In this document: one piece after another, positions 57,186 through 64,000 of the stretch
Numbering within the stretch: position 1 is the first letter of the stretch
How the letters are laid out: every line of letters begins with the position of its first letter
Source: Candidatus Defluviicoccus seviourii
GTDB taxonomy: Bacteria; Pseudomonadota; Alphaproteobacteria; Rhodospirillales; Defluviicoccaceae
Length of the DNA stretch: 64,000 bases
NCBI GenBank assembly: GCA_900609035.2
Contig: UXAT02000052.1
Span: 62,001-126,000 of the forward strand
Reading direction: 5' to 3'
Program-made: the position numbers and the translations under genes
The notes under the pieces: model-generated
Database searches by the model: none
Seen by the model: the letters and a program-made list of their open reading frames with translations, nothing else
Told to the model about the DNA's origin: nothing

Positions 57186-60100
57186 ATGACAGTACTATTA
57201 TATGAAGGCAAAACAACCAACACCCAGTCACTTACTACTGAGTCGTCAGTAGAGAAGATTACTCTTGGAGACGGCTATGAGCAACGGGTTAACCCAAGCA
57301 TTAACCCGGTTAGAGACACGTGGCAAGTGACATGGGCAGGTCTCTCTTCTGTAGAGGCTCAAGCTCTTCGCTCCTGGCTAGATGGGTACCGCACTACACC
57401 ATTAGCATGGACTACCCCGCTCGGTGTTCAGGATAATTTTTTTGTAGAGGACGTTTCAATTGACAGACTGACCCCTTCTACGCCGATGTTCGAAGCACGA
57501 GCGAAACTAGTCCAGAGCCATAGTAGTGTTGTAGAAGGGTCCTCAGGCGGAGAAACAGAACCCGGAGGGTTGACGGGTCAGATACAATACAACAACGAAA
57601 GCACTTTTGGGGGTGATAGCGGTTTTACCACTAATGGGAGTGGCTCTGTAAATATTACAGGCGATTTAGATGTAGATAATATCAATATCAATGGAAACAC
57701 TATCTCATCCACTACTGGGAATATCATATTAGAGCCAGACGGTATTAATTTGGTTTTGGCCATGTCCGGCTATGATATGAGTTTAGGTCCTGCCCACTCG
57801 TTTGTTACTAAGGGATATGTAGATTCTTTCTCAGTTAGCCCTGGCGGTAGTACAAGCCAAATCCAATACAATAACAATGGCAGTTTTGCAGGTGACACAG
57901 GCTTTACTACGGATGGGGTGGGCAACCTTACTATTGACGGAAGTCTTACTCTTAGTGATGTCATAGTTACTGATAAACTTTATCTATCACTCGCCGGTAC
58001 CGGTGAGATTCAGGTCAATAAAACGTATGACTCTACAGACTCCATTCTAGCAGTTCAAACCACATCCGATACTAGCACCCGAAGTGGTGGGCTAGTGTTA
58101 GGGAGAGCAAGAACAGACCTTCAACCACCACGGTCCGGCAATAGAATAGGCACTATCTATAGCAGATCCATTTCAAACACATCCACGGTGCGGTCGTCTG
58201 CTCGCATTATTTTTAGTGCTACGGAAGATCACGATCATACAAATAATTACACGGGAACAAAAATTGATTTCTACACAATACCGAATCTAAGTTCTACTAA
58301 CACCCTTGCTCTTACTATTGATCAAGACCAATCAGTGTCGGTCGGAAATATAAAACTAAAAACAAACACTATCTCATCCACTAACACCGACGGCAATATT
58401 GTATTAGACCCAAATGGTTCAGGCACTGTAGATGTTAGCAGTGCCCGTATCACTTCACTTGCCACCCCAACGTCAGGAACGGATGCCGTCAATAAAAGTT
58501 ATGTCGATGCGACTTTCCTGACATCAAGTTCAATACTAGACTCTCTTGGTGATGTTAGTGTTGGTTCCCCTGGGCTCTCCGAAGACGGCTATGTGTTAAC
58601 GTGGGATCACACTGCGGGATATTTTGTTTTAACAGCACCAGTTACCGCTGGAGAAGTCAACACCGCATCTAATCTAGGCGCTGGCGAAGGCATTTATGAG
58701 AGTAAATCCGGTGTAGACTTAAGATTTAAGTCGTTGGTAGCGGGAACTAATGTCTCTCTTGATACAACAGCAAACACAATTACGATTAATGCTGCAGCAG
58801 GTAGTTCCGAGACAACGGAAATTGATCTAGGCGATATTTTAGTCGCACACGCATACAACAACTCTAATGGTTCCTCGATTGCAGCTAGCAGCACCGGTTA
58901 CGTGAACTTCGATACAAAACACTACGAAATATCAACTAGCTACGTCTCTATGAGTTCTGGCGAACTTACAATTAACGACACTGGAAAGTTTCTAATCATC
59001 GCTGAAGTGGGTGTCCAGTTCACAACCTCCAGCACAAAAGGGTCCGTTTACGCAACAATCCAAACGAATAATAGCGGCTCGTTTGCGGATATTGCATCGT
59101 CTTTTAGAATTTTGTCAGAAGCGGGCGCCTCGACGAGCACAGTTTTACAGAATGCCAACGCAGTGTGCTCTGGGGTGGTAGAGTTCGCCACTACAGGTAA
59201 AAAGGTTCGAATAGCCCTTGCTAACCAAGCCTCGGTATCGGCAATTGTAAACATTGCCAAAACCAACAATATTCGGATCTACAAAATCGAGAACACTGCT
59301 GAGGTGCCTGTAGGGGGTGGAGGTGGCGGCGGCAGTGCTGTTGGTGCTGCTGGACAGGTTCAATACTCAGATGGGTCTAGTGGTTTTACATCCTCTGAAA
59401 ACGTTACCTACTTGTCTTCAATCGGCGGATTGAGGCTGCCATTCGCTGTCACACATGTTGGGAGTGCTTCTAACCCTTCTTGGACGTCTTACGACGCCTC
59501 TTACACACTACCCATAACAGTAGCTCACTCATATGTGTCGCTCAATAACCAACCAGCATCGGACGAGACTAATCAAGCAGTCCTCACCATTGATACTCCC
59601 GGTTCAGCGCCTACTATGCCAGAAGGTACAGAAGCGGTGTTTGAGTTAACTATTGAGAACACGCATGCTGACCGGCAAATTACCGTCGTTTGTGGTGCGG
59701 GATTTACTGTTTATGATGGAGCAATTGCTAGGGTTATGAGACTGTTACCAGGCACCAGAGATACGTTCAAGTTCCGATATAGATATTTAAGCTCAACAGG
59801 CACTTGGTTTTGCGAAGGTGTCCCATCCATCAAAGACACATTCAGCTTTTACTTTAGCACCCCAGATGCTAGCGATATTCAATCGGGAGATGTTATTGGG
59901 TATTTTCCACCTCCAGGAAGTTCTGGAAACACTATGTCCGTTCCTGGCTGGTCTGGAGATTTTGGGTCGTGCTGGGTTGTGCCGACACCTACTACTACAC
60001 AGACCCTTTACATTGAAGAGAGGACTGGCAGTCCTGACACCTGGTCACAACGTGGCACTATAACGATAGCTGCGGACCAGTCTTGGGGGACTTACTCCTT

Positions 60101-60212
60101 TTCCGCCCCTCAAACGGATTCTACAAAGCCATGGCGTATACGGGCTCCCGCTAACCTTGACATTCACACCATCCACGGCTTTTTGAATGTAATGAAAAAG
60201 GTGGCAGTGTAA
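57186..60212 (+). CDS. gpM-like minor tail protein fused to a long tail fibre
   Basis: A 1008-residue protein. Residues 1-115 match the phage minor tail protein M family: ESSVEKITLGDGYEQRVNPSINPVR then RSWLDGYRTTPLAWTTP. After a Gly linker come repeated fibre units of the type QIQYNNNGSFAGDTGFTTDG (near 132, 226 and 720), NTISSTTGNIILEPDG, and SGTDAVNKSYVDA, then beta-rich domains. lambda gpM has only 109 residues, so here the tail-tip protein carries a host-recognition fibre of about 890 residues. Confidence 0.8.
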   Translation: MTVLLYEGKTTNTQSLTTESSVEKITLGDGYEQRVNPSINPVRDTWQVTWAGLSSVEAQALRSWLDGYRTTPLAWTTPLGVQDNFFVEDVSIDRLTPSTPMFEARAKLVQSHSSVVEGSSGGETEPGGLTGQIQYNNESTFGGDSGFTTNGSGSVNITGDLDVDNININGNTISSTTGNIILEPDGINLVLAMSGYDMSLGPAHSFVTKGYVDSFSVSPGGSTSQIQYNNNGSFAGDTGFTTDGVGNLTIDGSLTLSDVIVTDKLYLSLAGTGEIQVNKTYDSTDSILAVQTTSDTSTRSGGLVLGRARTDLQPPRSGNRIGTIYSRSISNTSTVRSSARIIFSATEDHDHTNNYTGTKIDFYTIPNLSSTNTLALTIDQDQSVSVGNIKLKTNTISSTNTDGNIVLDPNGSGTVDVSSARITSLATPTSGTDAVNKSYVDATFLTSSSILDSLGDVSVGSPGLSEDGYVLTWDHTAGYFVLTAPVTAGEVNTASNLGAGEGIYESKSGVDLRFKSLVAGTNVSLDTTANTITINAAAGSSETTEIDLGDILVAHAYNNSNGSSIAASSTGYVNFDTKHYEISTSYVSMSSGELTINDTGKFLIIAEVGVQFTTSSTKGSVYATIQTNNSGSFADIASSFRILSEAGASTSTVLQNANAVCSGVVEFATTGKKVRIALANQASVSAIVNIAKTNNIRIYKIENTAEVPVGGGGGGGSAVGAAGQVQYSDGSSGFTSSENVTYLSSIGGLRLPFAVTHVGSASNPSWTSYDASYTLPITVAHSYVSLNNQPASDETNQAVLTIDTPGSAPTMPEGTEAVFELTIENTHADRQITVVCGAGFTVYDGAIARVMRLLPGTRDTFKFRYRYLSSTGTWFCEGVPSIKDTFSFYFSTPDASDIQSGDVIGYFPPPGSSGNTMSVPGWSGDFGSCWVVPTPTTTQTLYIEERTGSPDTWSQRGTITIAADQSWGTYSFSAPQTDSTKPWRIRAPANLDIHTIHGFLNVMKKVAV

Positions 60213-61300
60213 TGTCTAGATCACGAATCTTAATCCGGGGTAGTTTGGGACTAAAAAGTATTAAAAAAATATGGCGTGGAACACCCAACGAACCAACACC
60301 CCCAGGTTCAAAGCCAACAGGGGCGACGGTATTAGAGAATAAAGGGTTGTCGCTGATCTGGCAAGATCGCTTAGGTGAAAGTGATGCCCCAGCGAATTTA
60401 CAAAACTTTATGAACCCATATGCTGGTAGTAGATATCATCACTGCGATTTTAGCCCGTCACAATGTAATCTTAGAGTTACGCCAAATACGTTTCAAGCAA
60501 AACCGTGTCTTAAAACGTATTACCCAGCCAATCAACCCGGCATTTTGAACTACAGAAATATGTATCTACCTACCCACAAAAACGAAATTGGTTTGTGCGT
60601 TGATGTTTTTTACGAAGACACATTTGCCCCAACCAATTCAACGGGTGGCACGATTCATGGTAAGTCAATGTTTGGATTATGCGGAGGGCATTCAGATTAC
60701 GGTAAGGTAGGGGTAGCATCTTCGCCAAGAGGTTGGTCCGGCGAAGTTACATGGCCCGAAGACCAATGGGGCTTGGCATGTGGCCTAAACTGGAAGTATT
60801 GGAAATCAGAACCTGGTGTAATTCAATTAGGTTGGTATCCGCACGTAATTGGTGCTTATGTATCTGGACAAAACCAATTCCGCAAAGATAAATTCTCCAA
60901 CTTATATAATATTTCCGGATTTACTACCGCTACCGCCCCAAGGATTACAACAGGCGAATGGCACACTTTTACGCTTTATGGAAAAATGGATACCAACCGC
61001 CAAAATGGTGTTTTAGAATTCTGGGTTGATGGTGTGCTAAAAGAAGGCTACTCAAATCTCGATTTAGGGGGTTGGGTCGGCAATCGAGGATTAGCAGCAC
61101 GAACCCTTGGTAATGGCACTAACGGAGACGGCAGTTATAGCAACGGAACAGGTCAGTTATGCGGAACAAGCGGCGGCGGGTGGAAATGGTCTGGTATCTT
61201 TATTAGAGATATGATTGGCGGTTATACACTCGCAAGCAACTTAATCCCAACCACTGCCGCCACTTATTACACCTATAATTGGAGAGTATATGGGGCATGA
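60212..61300 (+). CDS. Polysaccharide-lyase-like (PL14-type) tail protein
   Basis: A 362-residue protein inserted between the M and L genes. Its middle and C-terminal parts fit the jelly-roll pattern of family 14 polysaccharide lyases: IGLCVDVFYEDTF, HGKSMFGLCGGHSDYG, ITTGEWHTFTLYGKM and GVLEFWVDGVL, then WSGIFIRDMIGG. The short N-terminus is basic and could anchor it to the tail. It may degrade host capsule or bind it. Catalytic residues cannot be confirmed by eye. It overlaps both neighbours by a base or more. Confidence 0.65.
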   Translation: MSRSRILIRGSLGLKSIKKIWRGTPNEPTPPGSKPTGATVLENKGLSLIWQDRLGESDAPANLQNFMNPYAGSRYHHCDFSPSQCNLRVTPNTFQAKPCLKTYYPANQPGILNYRNMYLPTHKNEIGLCVDVFYEDTFAPTNSTGGTIHGKSMFGLCGGHSDYGKVGVASSPRGWSGEVTWPEDQWGLACGLNWKYWKSEPGVIQLGWYPHVIGAYVSGQNQFRKDKFSNLYNISGFTTATAPRITTGEWHTFTLYGKMDTNRQNGVLEFWVDGVLKEGYSNLDLGGWVGNRGLAARTLGNGTNGDGSYSNGTGQLCGTSGGGWKWSGIFIRDMIGGYTLASNLIPTTAATYYTYNWRVYGA

Positions 61301-61797
61301 GTATCAAGCAAGCAATTCAGTCTCTTAGTCCGGGCTCAGTTATTAACTTTTTAGAAGTCCCTCTCGACCACTCAACCATTTTTCGGTGCTACAACGGGTA
61401 CGATACTACACAAGTAGCAGGAGTAATTGAATGGGAAAATGAACAATGGGTTCCGGTCCCGTTTGCCGTAACCGACGTCGAATACGACTCGACTGGCAAA
61501 ACAATCGAACCCATCATTACCTTGATGGATACAGAATCTGCTCTTCTTCAATGGGCCTTCACTACAGGCGACATAAGAGGGCTCCAAGTAGTTCGCCACA
61601 AAACGCTCTTTGAATACCTGGACGGCAATGCCCCTCTTCAAACTGAAGTTTGGGTAATCGACTCGATTGAGTCAAACGGCCACTTACTTACAATCCGTCT
61701 TACTACACCTTTATCGTTACCGAATAAGAAACTACCAGCCCGCACACTAACGCTCAAAGACTTCCCCGCAATCGGGACTTTAAGGATTGAAGAATGA
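61297..61797 (+). CDS. Minor tail protein L-like (lacks Fe-S cysteine domain)
   Basis: A 166-residue protein of the lambda gpL family: MSIKQAIQSLSPGSVINFLEV, the WENEQWVPVPFAVTDVEYDSTGK segment, and the ending with TLKDFPAIGTLRI. lambda gpL has 232 residues with a C-terminal domain holding a [4Fe-4S] cluster. That domain is missing here, and only one cysteine remains. ATG 61297 overlaps the previous stop (ATGA). Confidence 0.82.
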   Translation: MSIKQAIQSLSPGSVINFLEVPLDHSTIFRCYNGYDTTQVAGVIEWENEQWVPVPFAVTDVEYDSTGKTIEPIITLMDTESALLQWAFTTGDIRGLQVVRHKTLFEYLDGNAPLQTEVWVIDSIESNGHLLTIRLTTPLSLPNKKLPARTLTLKDFPAIGTLRIEE

Positions 61798-62564
61798 TAA
61801 CGGCATCTGTTGAACAGCAAATAAAAAATCATGCCGTTAGGGAATACCCCCACGAAAGTGTTGGCTTAGTCTTATTAGACAACACGTATCTCCCGGTAAA
61901 GAATGTTCATTCACAACCAACACACCACTTTAAGATTGAAACAACAACATTCCAACAGTACCTCCCACTCCTAAAGGCAATTGTACACAGTCACCCGAAC
62001 CAACAAGTTCTTGAACCTAGTCTCGACGACCAACAATTAATCGTGTCATACAAAACAACTGGTGGCATTTGCAGAGTGTTAAGAGACGTTGACTCCAACT
62101 CCCCCCAAGCAAGTAGTGTTTTATGGTGGGGCAAACACCCTAATCAAGCACCTTCCTCGCTTGAAGGTAGGGCGTTTGTGTACGGTGTAACTGACTGTTT
62201 TGGGCTTGTCCGGGACTGGTATTATTTGAATCGTGGGGTAACCCTCTACGACATACCAAGAACTTACGGCTGGTGGGACGACCCTTCGCACCCGTGCTGG
62301 AACCTTATCGAAAACTCGATTGAACTCTTAGGGTTCAAGAGAGCTAAATATCAAAGTCATGCTGTTAATCCAGGGGATGTAATACTAATGTCGCTACGGT
62401 CTAAATGGAAAAATTCTAATCACATAGCTTTGTATGAAGGGGGCGACTCTATCATCCATCACTTACCCGCTACCAGGGGTTCTTTGAGAGCGTCCTTATC
62501 ACGGCGAGATACGCTTAGCAGATGGGCGAACTATATTACGGGGGTAGCAAAGTGGGTAGGATAA
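61794..62564 (+). CDS. Tail tip protease/peptidase K-like (JAMM plus NlpC/P60)
   Basis: A 256-residue two-domain protein as in lambda gpK. The N-terminal JAMM domain has HESVGLVLL and the zinc motif HSHPNQQVLEPSLDD (H-x-H...S-x2-D). The C-terminal NlpC/P60 domain has the nucleophile in GVTDCFGLVRDWY and the His in NSNHIALYEG. It probably trims tail or cell-wall peptides during assembly or entry. It overlaps the L and I genes. Confidence 0.9.
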   Translation: MITASVEQQIKNHAVREYPHESVGLVLLDNTYLPVKNVHSQPTHHFKIETTTFQQYLPLLKAIVHSHPNQQVLEPSLDDQQLIVSYKTTGGICRVLRDVDSNSPQASSVLWWGKHPNQAPSSLEGRAFVYGVTDCFGLVRDWYYLNRGVTLYDIPRTYGWWDDPSHPCWNLIENSIELLGFKRAKYQSHAVNPGDVILMSLRSKWKNSNHIALYEGGDSIIHHLPATRGSLRASLSRRDTLSRWANYITGVAKWVG

Positions 62565-63184
62565 CTTTGATGGGCGAGTTAGCCGACCACATTCCTAATG
62601 GGTGTGTTGATTTAGTTTATAACTCAGTGGCAGAAGCGGTTGCAGGCCTTGAGTCAATAACTCACGGATTTTATGACCTCATCAGACACAGAAAACTAAT
62701 CGTACAGGTTGGTGAGTATGAACTAACTTCGGCACAACTTCAATGGAGGACTACGCAGCCGATCACAATTATGCCAGCGCCGGAAGGGGCAGCAAACACA
62801 ACAAAAATTATTGTTGGCGCTCTCTTAGTAGTTGCGGCTATTGCGTTGGTTGTTGTGACTGCAGGCGCTGCCGCACCTGGGGTGGGATTTGCAGCATCAA
62901 TGGGCGGTTCAGCTCTTTTTGGTCTTACCACTGTTGGCGGTTTAGCCTTGGCCCTTGGTGCGGCCGGCGCTGGTATGTTAGTTGCAGGCATGGCTCCAAC
63001 ACCAGAAATGAGTGATTTAGGGGCTGATAGTCTAGACGGGAAGCGAACGAGTTCAGTCTACCAAGGTCCTCTCAACACCCAATCAGCAGGAGGTCCGGTC
63101 CCTGTGGTGTATGGTAGGTGTTTAGTAGGAGGTGTAGTTATTCATGCCGACCTCCAGATTCAACAACTACTAGATGGGAGTTAA
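62552..63184 (+). CDS. Tail assembly protein I-like
   Basis: A 210-residue protein of the lambda gpI family. VGRITLMGELADHIPNG at the start corresponds to ARICLYGDL of lambda gpI. A Gly/Ala-rich hydrophobic hairpin (about 90-155) and a closing GGPVPVVYGRCLVGG follow, the latter typical of the family's C-terminus. I start at GTG 62552, inside the end of the K gene. It is needed for assembly of the tail tip but is not in the mature virion of lambda. Confidence 0.85.
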   Translation: MGRITLMGELADHIPNGCVDLVYNSVAEAVAGLESITHGFYDLIRHRKLIVQVGEYELTSAQLQWRTTQPITIMPAPEGAANTTKIIVGALLVVAAIALVVVTAGAAAPGVGFAASMGGSALFGLTTVGGLALALGAAGAGMLVAGMAPTPEMSDLGADSLDGKRTSSVYQGPLNTQSAGGPVPVVYGRCLVGGVVIHADLQIQQLLDGS

Positions 63185-63187
63185 ATA

Positions 63188-64000
63188 GTGGAAATAATAG
63201 GTTCAGGGGGAAACGCAGAAACACCAAGATCCCCGAGAGTAGACAAAGTAAACTTGCAGTCAAATGCGATTGGTAGTGTGCTAATTGCCTACTCTGAGGG
63301 TGAATGCGAAGGGTTGATTGATGGTGCTAAATCTATTTACCTTGATGAAACACCGTTGCAAGGACCTGATGGAGGGTACAATTTCGAAGGCATCACTTGG
63401 GAAGAGAGGTTTGGATTACCTGCTCAAGAAGGGGTTGGTGGGTTCGAAAGCAGTTCTTCAGTCCGTTCTATAGATACAGAAGTAGTTGCTTCATCGCCAG
63501 TTATCAGGGCGGTATCCAACCTTAATGTCGATTACGCCAGAGTCATTATTACAAGTCCCCGACTCGGGTGGCTTCAAGATGATGGCGATCAGCGTAAAAC
63601 ATCAGTTGAACTTGCGTTTTCTGTTATGGACCCAGTGGCTGGTGTATGGGAACCGTTAGGGACAAAAATTATCGAAGGGCGCACACAATCACAATATCAG
63701 GTAGCAGTAAAAGTTACCAAACCGTCAACCTTATCTACTCAACCTTGGCAAATCAAGGTTACACGAGTTACACCGGACTCAGAAGACCCAGATAAAATAT
63801 ATAACCGAACGTATTGGTCAAGTTTAGTTGAACTGCAAGAAGGTCAAGAAACTTACCCCGATACCGCATATGTTGCTATGAGTTTTGACACAAGTCTTTT
63901 TGGTTCACGTGTCCCTAAGATTGCGTTTGATGTTAAAGGCATCAGAATTAAAGTACCTTCTAACTACAACCAAAGCAGTTGGGATGCCCCATCATATAAC
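63188..64000 (+). CDS. Tail tip / host specificity protein J-like, N-terminal part
   Basis: A frame from GTG 63188 stays open to the window edge (271 codons). SVLIAYSEGECEGLIDGAKSIYLDETPLQ and NFEGITWEERFGLP match the start of lambda gpJ-type central tail proteins, which form the tail tip and bind the receptor. It follows I, as in lambda. The C-terminal receptor-binding part lies outside the window. Confidence 0.9.
   Translation, partial: MEIIGSGGNAETPRSPRVDKVNLQSNAIGSVLIAYSEGECEGLIDGAKSIYLDETPLQGPDGGYNFEGITWEERFGLPAQEGVGGFESSSSVRSIDTEVVASSPVIRAVSNLNVDYARVIITSPRLGWLQDDGDQRKTSVELAFSVMDPVAGVWEPLGTKIIEGRTQSQYQVAVKVTKPSTLSTQPWQIKVTRVTPDSEDPDKIYNRTYWSSLVELQEGQETYPDTAYVAMSFDTSLFGSRVPKIAFDVKGIRIKVPSNYNQSSWDAPSYN

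Noticed and set aside
62344-62350. CTAAATA motif inside the gpK-like gene
   Set aside because: It lies within a conserved coding region with no gene start close downstream, so it is probably chance.
36372-64000. Integrase, repressor or excisionase gene
   Set aside because: No tyrosine or serine recombinase or CI/Cro-type protein was found in the phage part. They may lie beyond the right edge.
1-64000. CRISPR arrays, rRNA operons and insertion sequences
   Set aside because: No regularly spaced repeats, rRNA sequence or transposase gene was seen.

Overview
The window has two parts that differ sharply in base composition, and they meet at a tRNA remnant near position 36,316-36,371. Positions 1-36,315 are GC-rich (about two thirds GC by eye) chromosomal DNA of an alphaproteobacterium. 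The evidence is the short-form HisG, the alpha-type L36, the hisD / UPF0262 / low-molecular-weight phosphatase order, an ECF sigma factor paired with an NrsF-type anti-sigma factor, and a TorF-family porin. A member of the Rhodospirillales or a nearby order is plausible, but I cannot name the genus.

Chromosomal layout: end of an MFS drug exporter; AI-2E-type and AEC-type transporters; ruvX; TorF-type porin; gatC-gatA; rpmJ; a small unknown gene; paaK-paaI; hisG-hisD-UPF0262-phosphatase; a 3-hydroxyacyl-CoA dehydrogenase; a membrane polyferredoxin; nrsF-sigma factor; a sodium:solute symporter; a degenerate metallophosphoesterase; an M23 peptidase; a small protein like a recombinase core-binding domain; a complete four-gene quinol:fumarate reductase operon (frdABCD); a sensor-like protein fused to a DnaQ exonuclease; a metal-linked cluster (arsR, permease, thioredoxin-like, dsbB, CDF exporter); a cysteine desulfurase; two leftward glycan/methyl-transfer genes; and mnmA.

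Positions 36,316-64,000 are an AT-richer phage genome. It directly abuts the 3' half of a tRNA-Leu(UAA), as expected for one end of a prophage integrated in that tRNA. The integrase and the other att site are not in the window, so an assembly join cannot be excluded. The left arm holds small leftward genes: a holin-like membrane protein, a PD-(D/E)XK-type nuclease and a repeat protein. Then come rightward replication and regulation genes that mix lineages: a T4/cyanophage-type gp32 ssDNA-binding protein, a T4 gp55-type late sigma factor, a gp44-like AAA+ ATPase without a collar domain, an SF3-type helicase and a family A DNA polymerase with Leu at the position equivalent to 762 of E. coli Pol I. 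The packaging genes (lambda gpA-type terminase and its small subunit) run leftward. The head and tail genes run rightward in lambda order: gpW-like, portal, protease-capsid, neck proteins, tail tube, frameshifted G/GT chaperone, tape measure, then M, L, K, I and J, with a polysaccharide-lyase-like gene inserted between M and L.

The most interesting system is a T4-like late regulon in a lambda-like phage. The gp55-type sigma gene co-occurs with a motif, CTAAATA (usually CTAAATAC), at twelve gene boundaries on both strands: ahead of the capsid, tail tube, tape measure, holin-like and terminase genes, and as a 22-bp palindrome of two overlapping opposed promoters between the packaging and head genes. 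One copy sits exactly at the 5' end of a candidate structured RNA (40,352-40,541) with a 14-bp long-range stem, a pseudoknot pairing and a terminator-like hairpin that hides the next gene's ribosome binding site.
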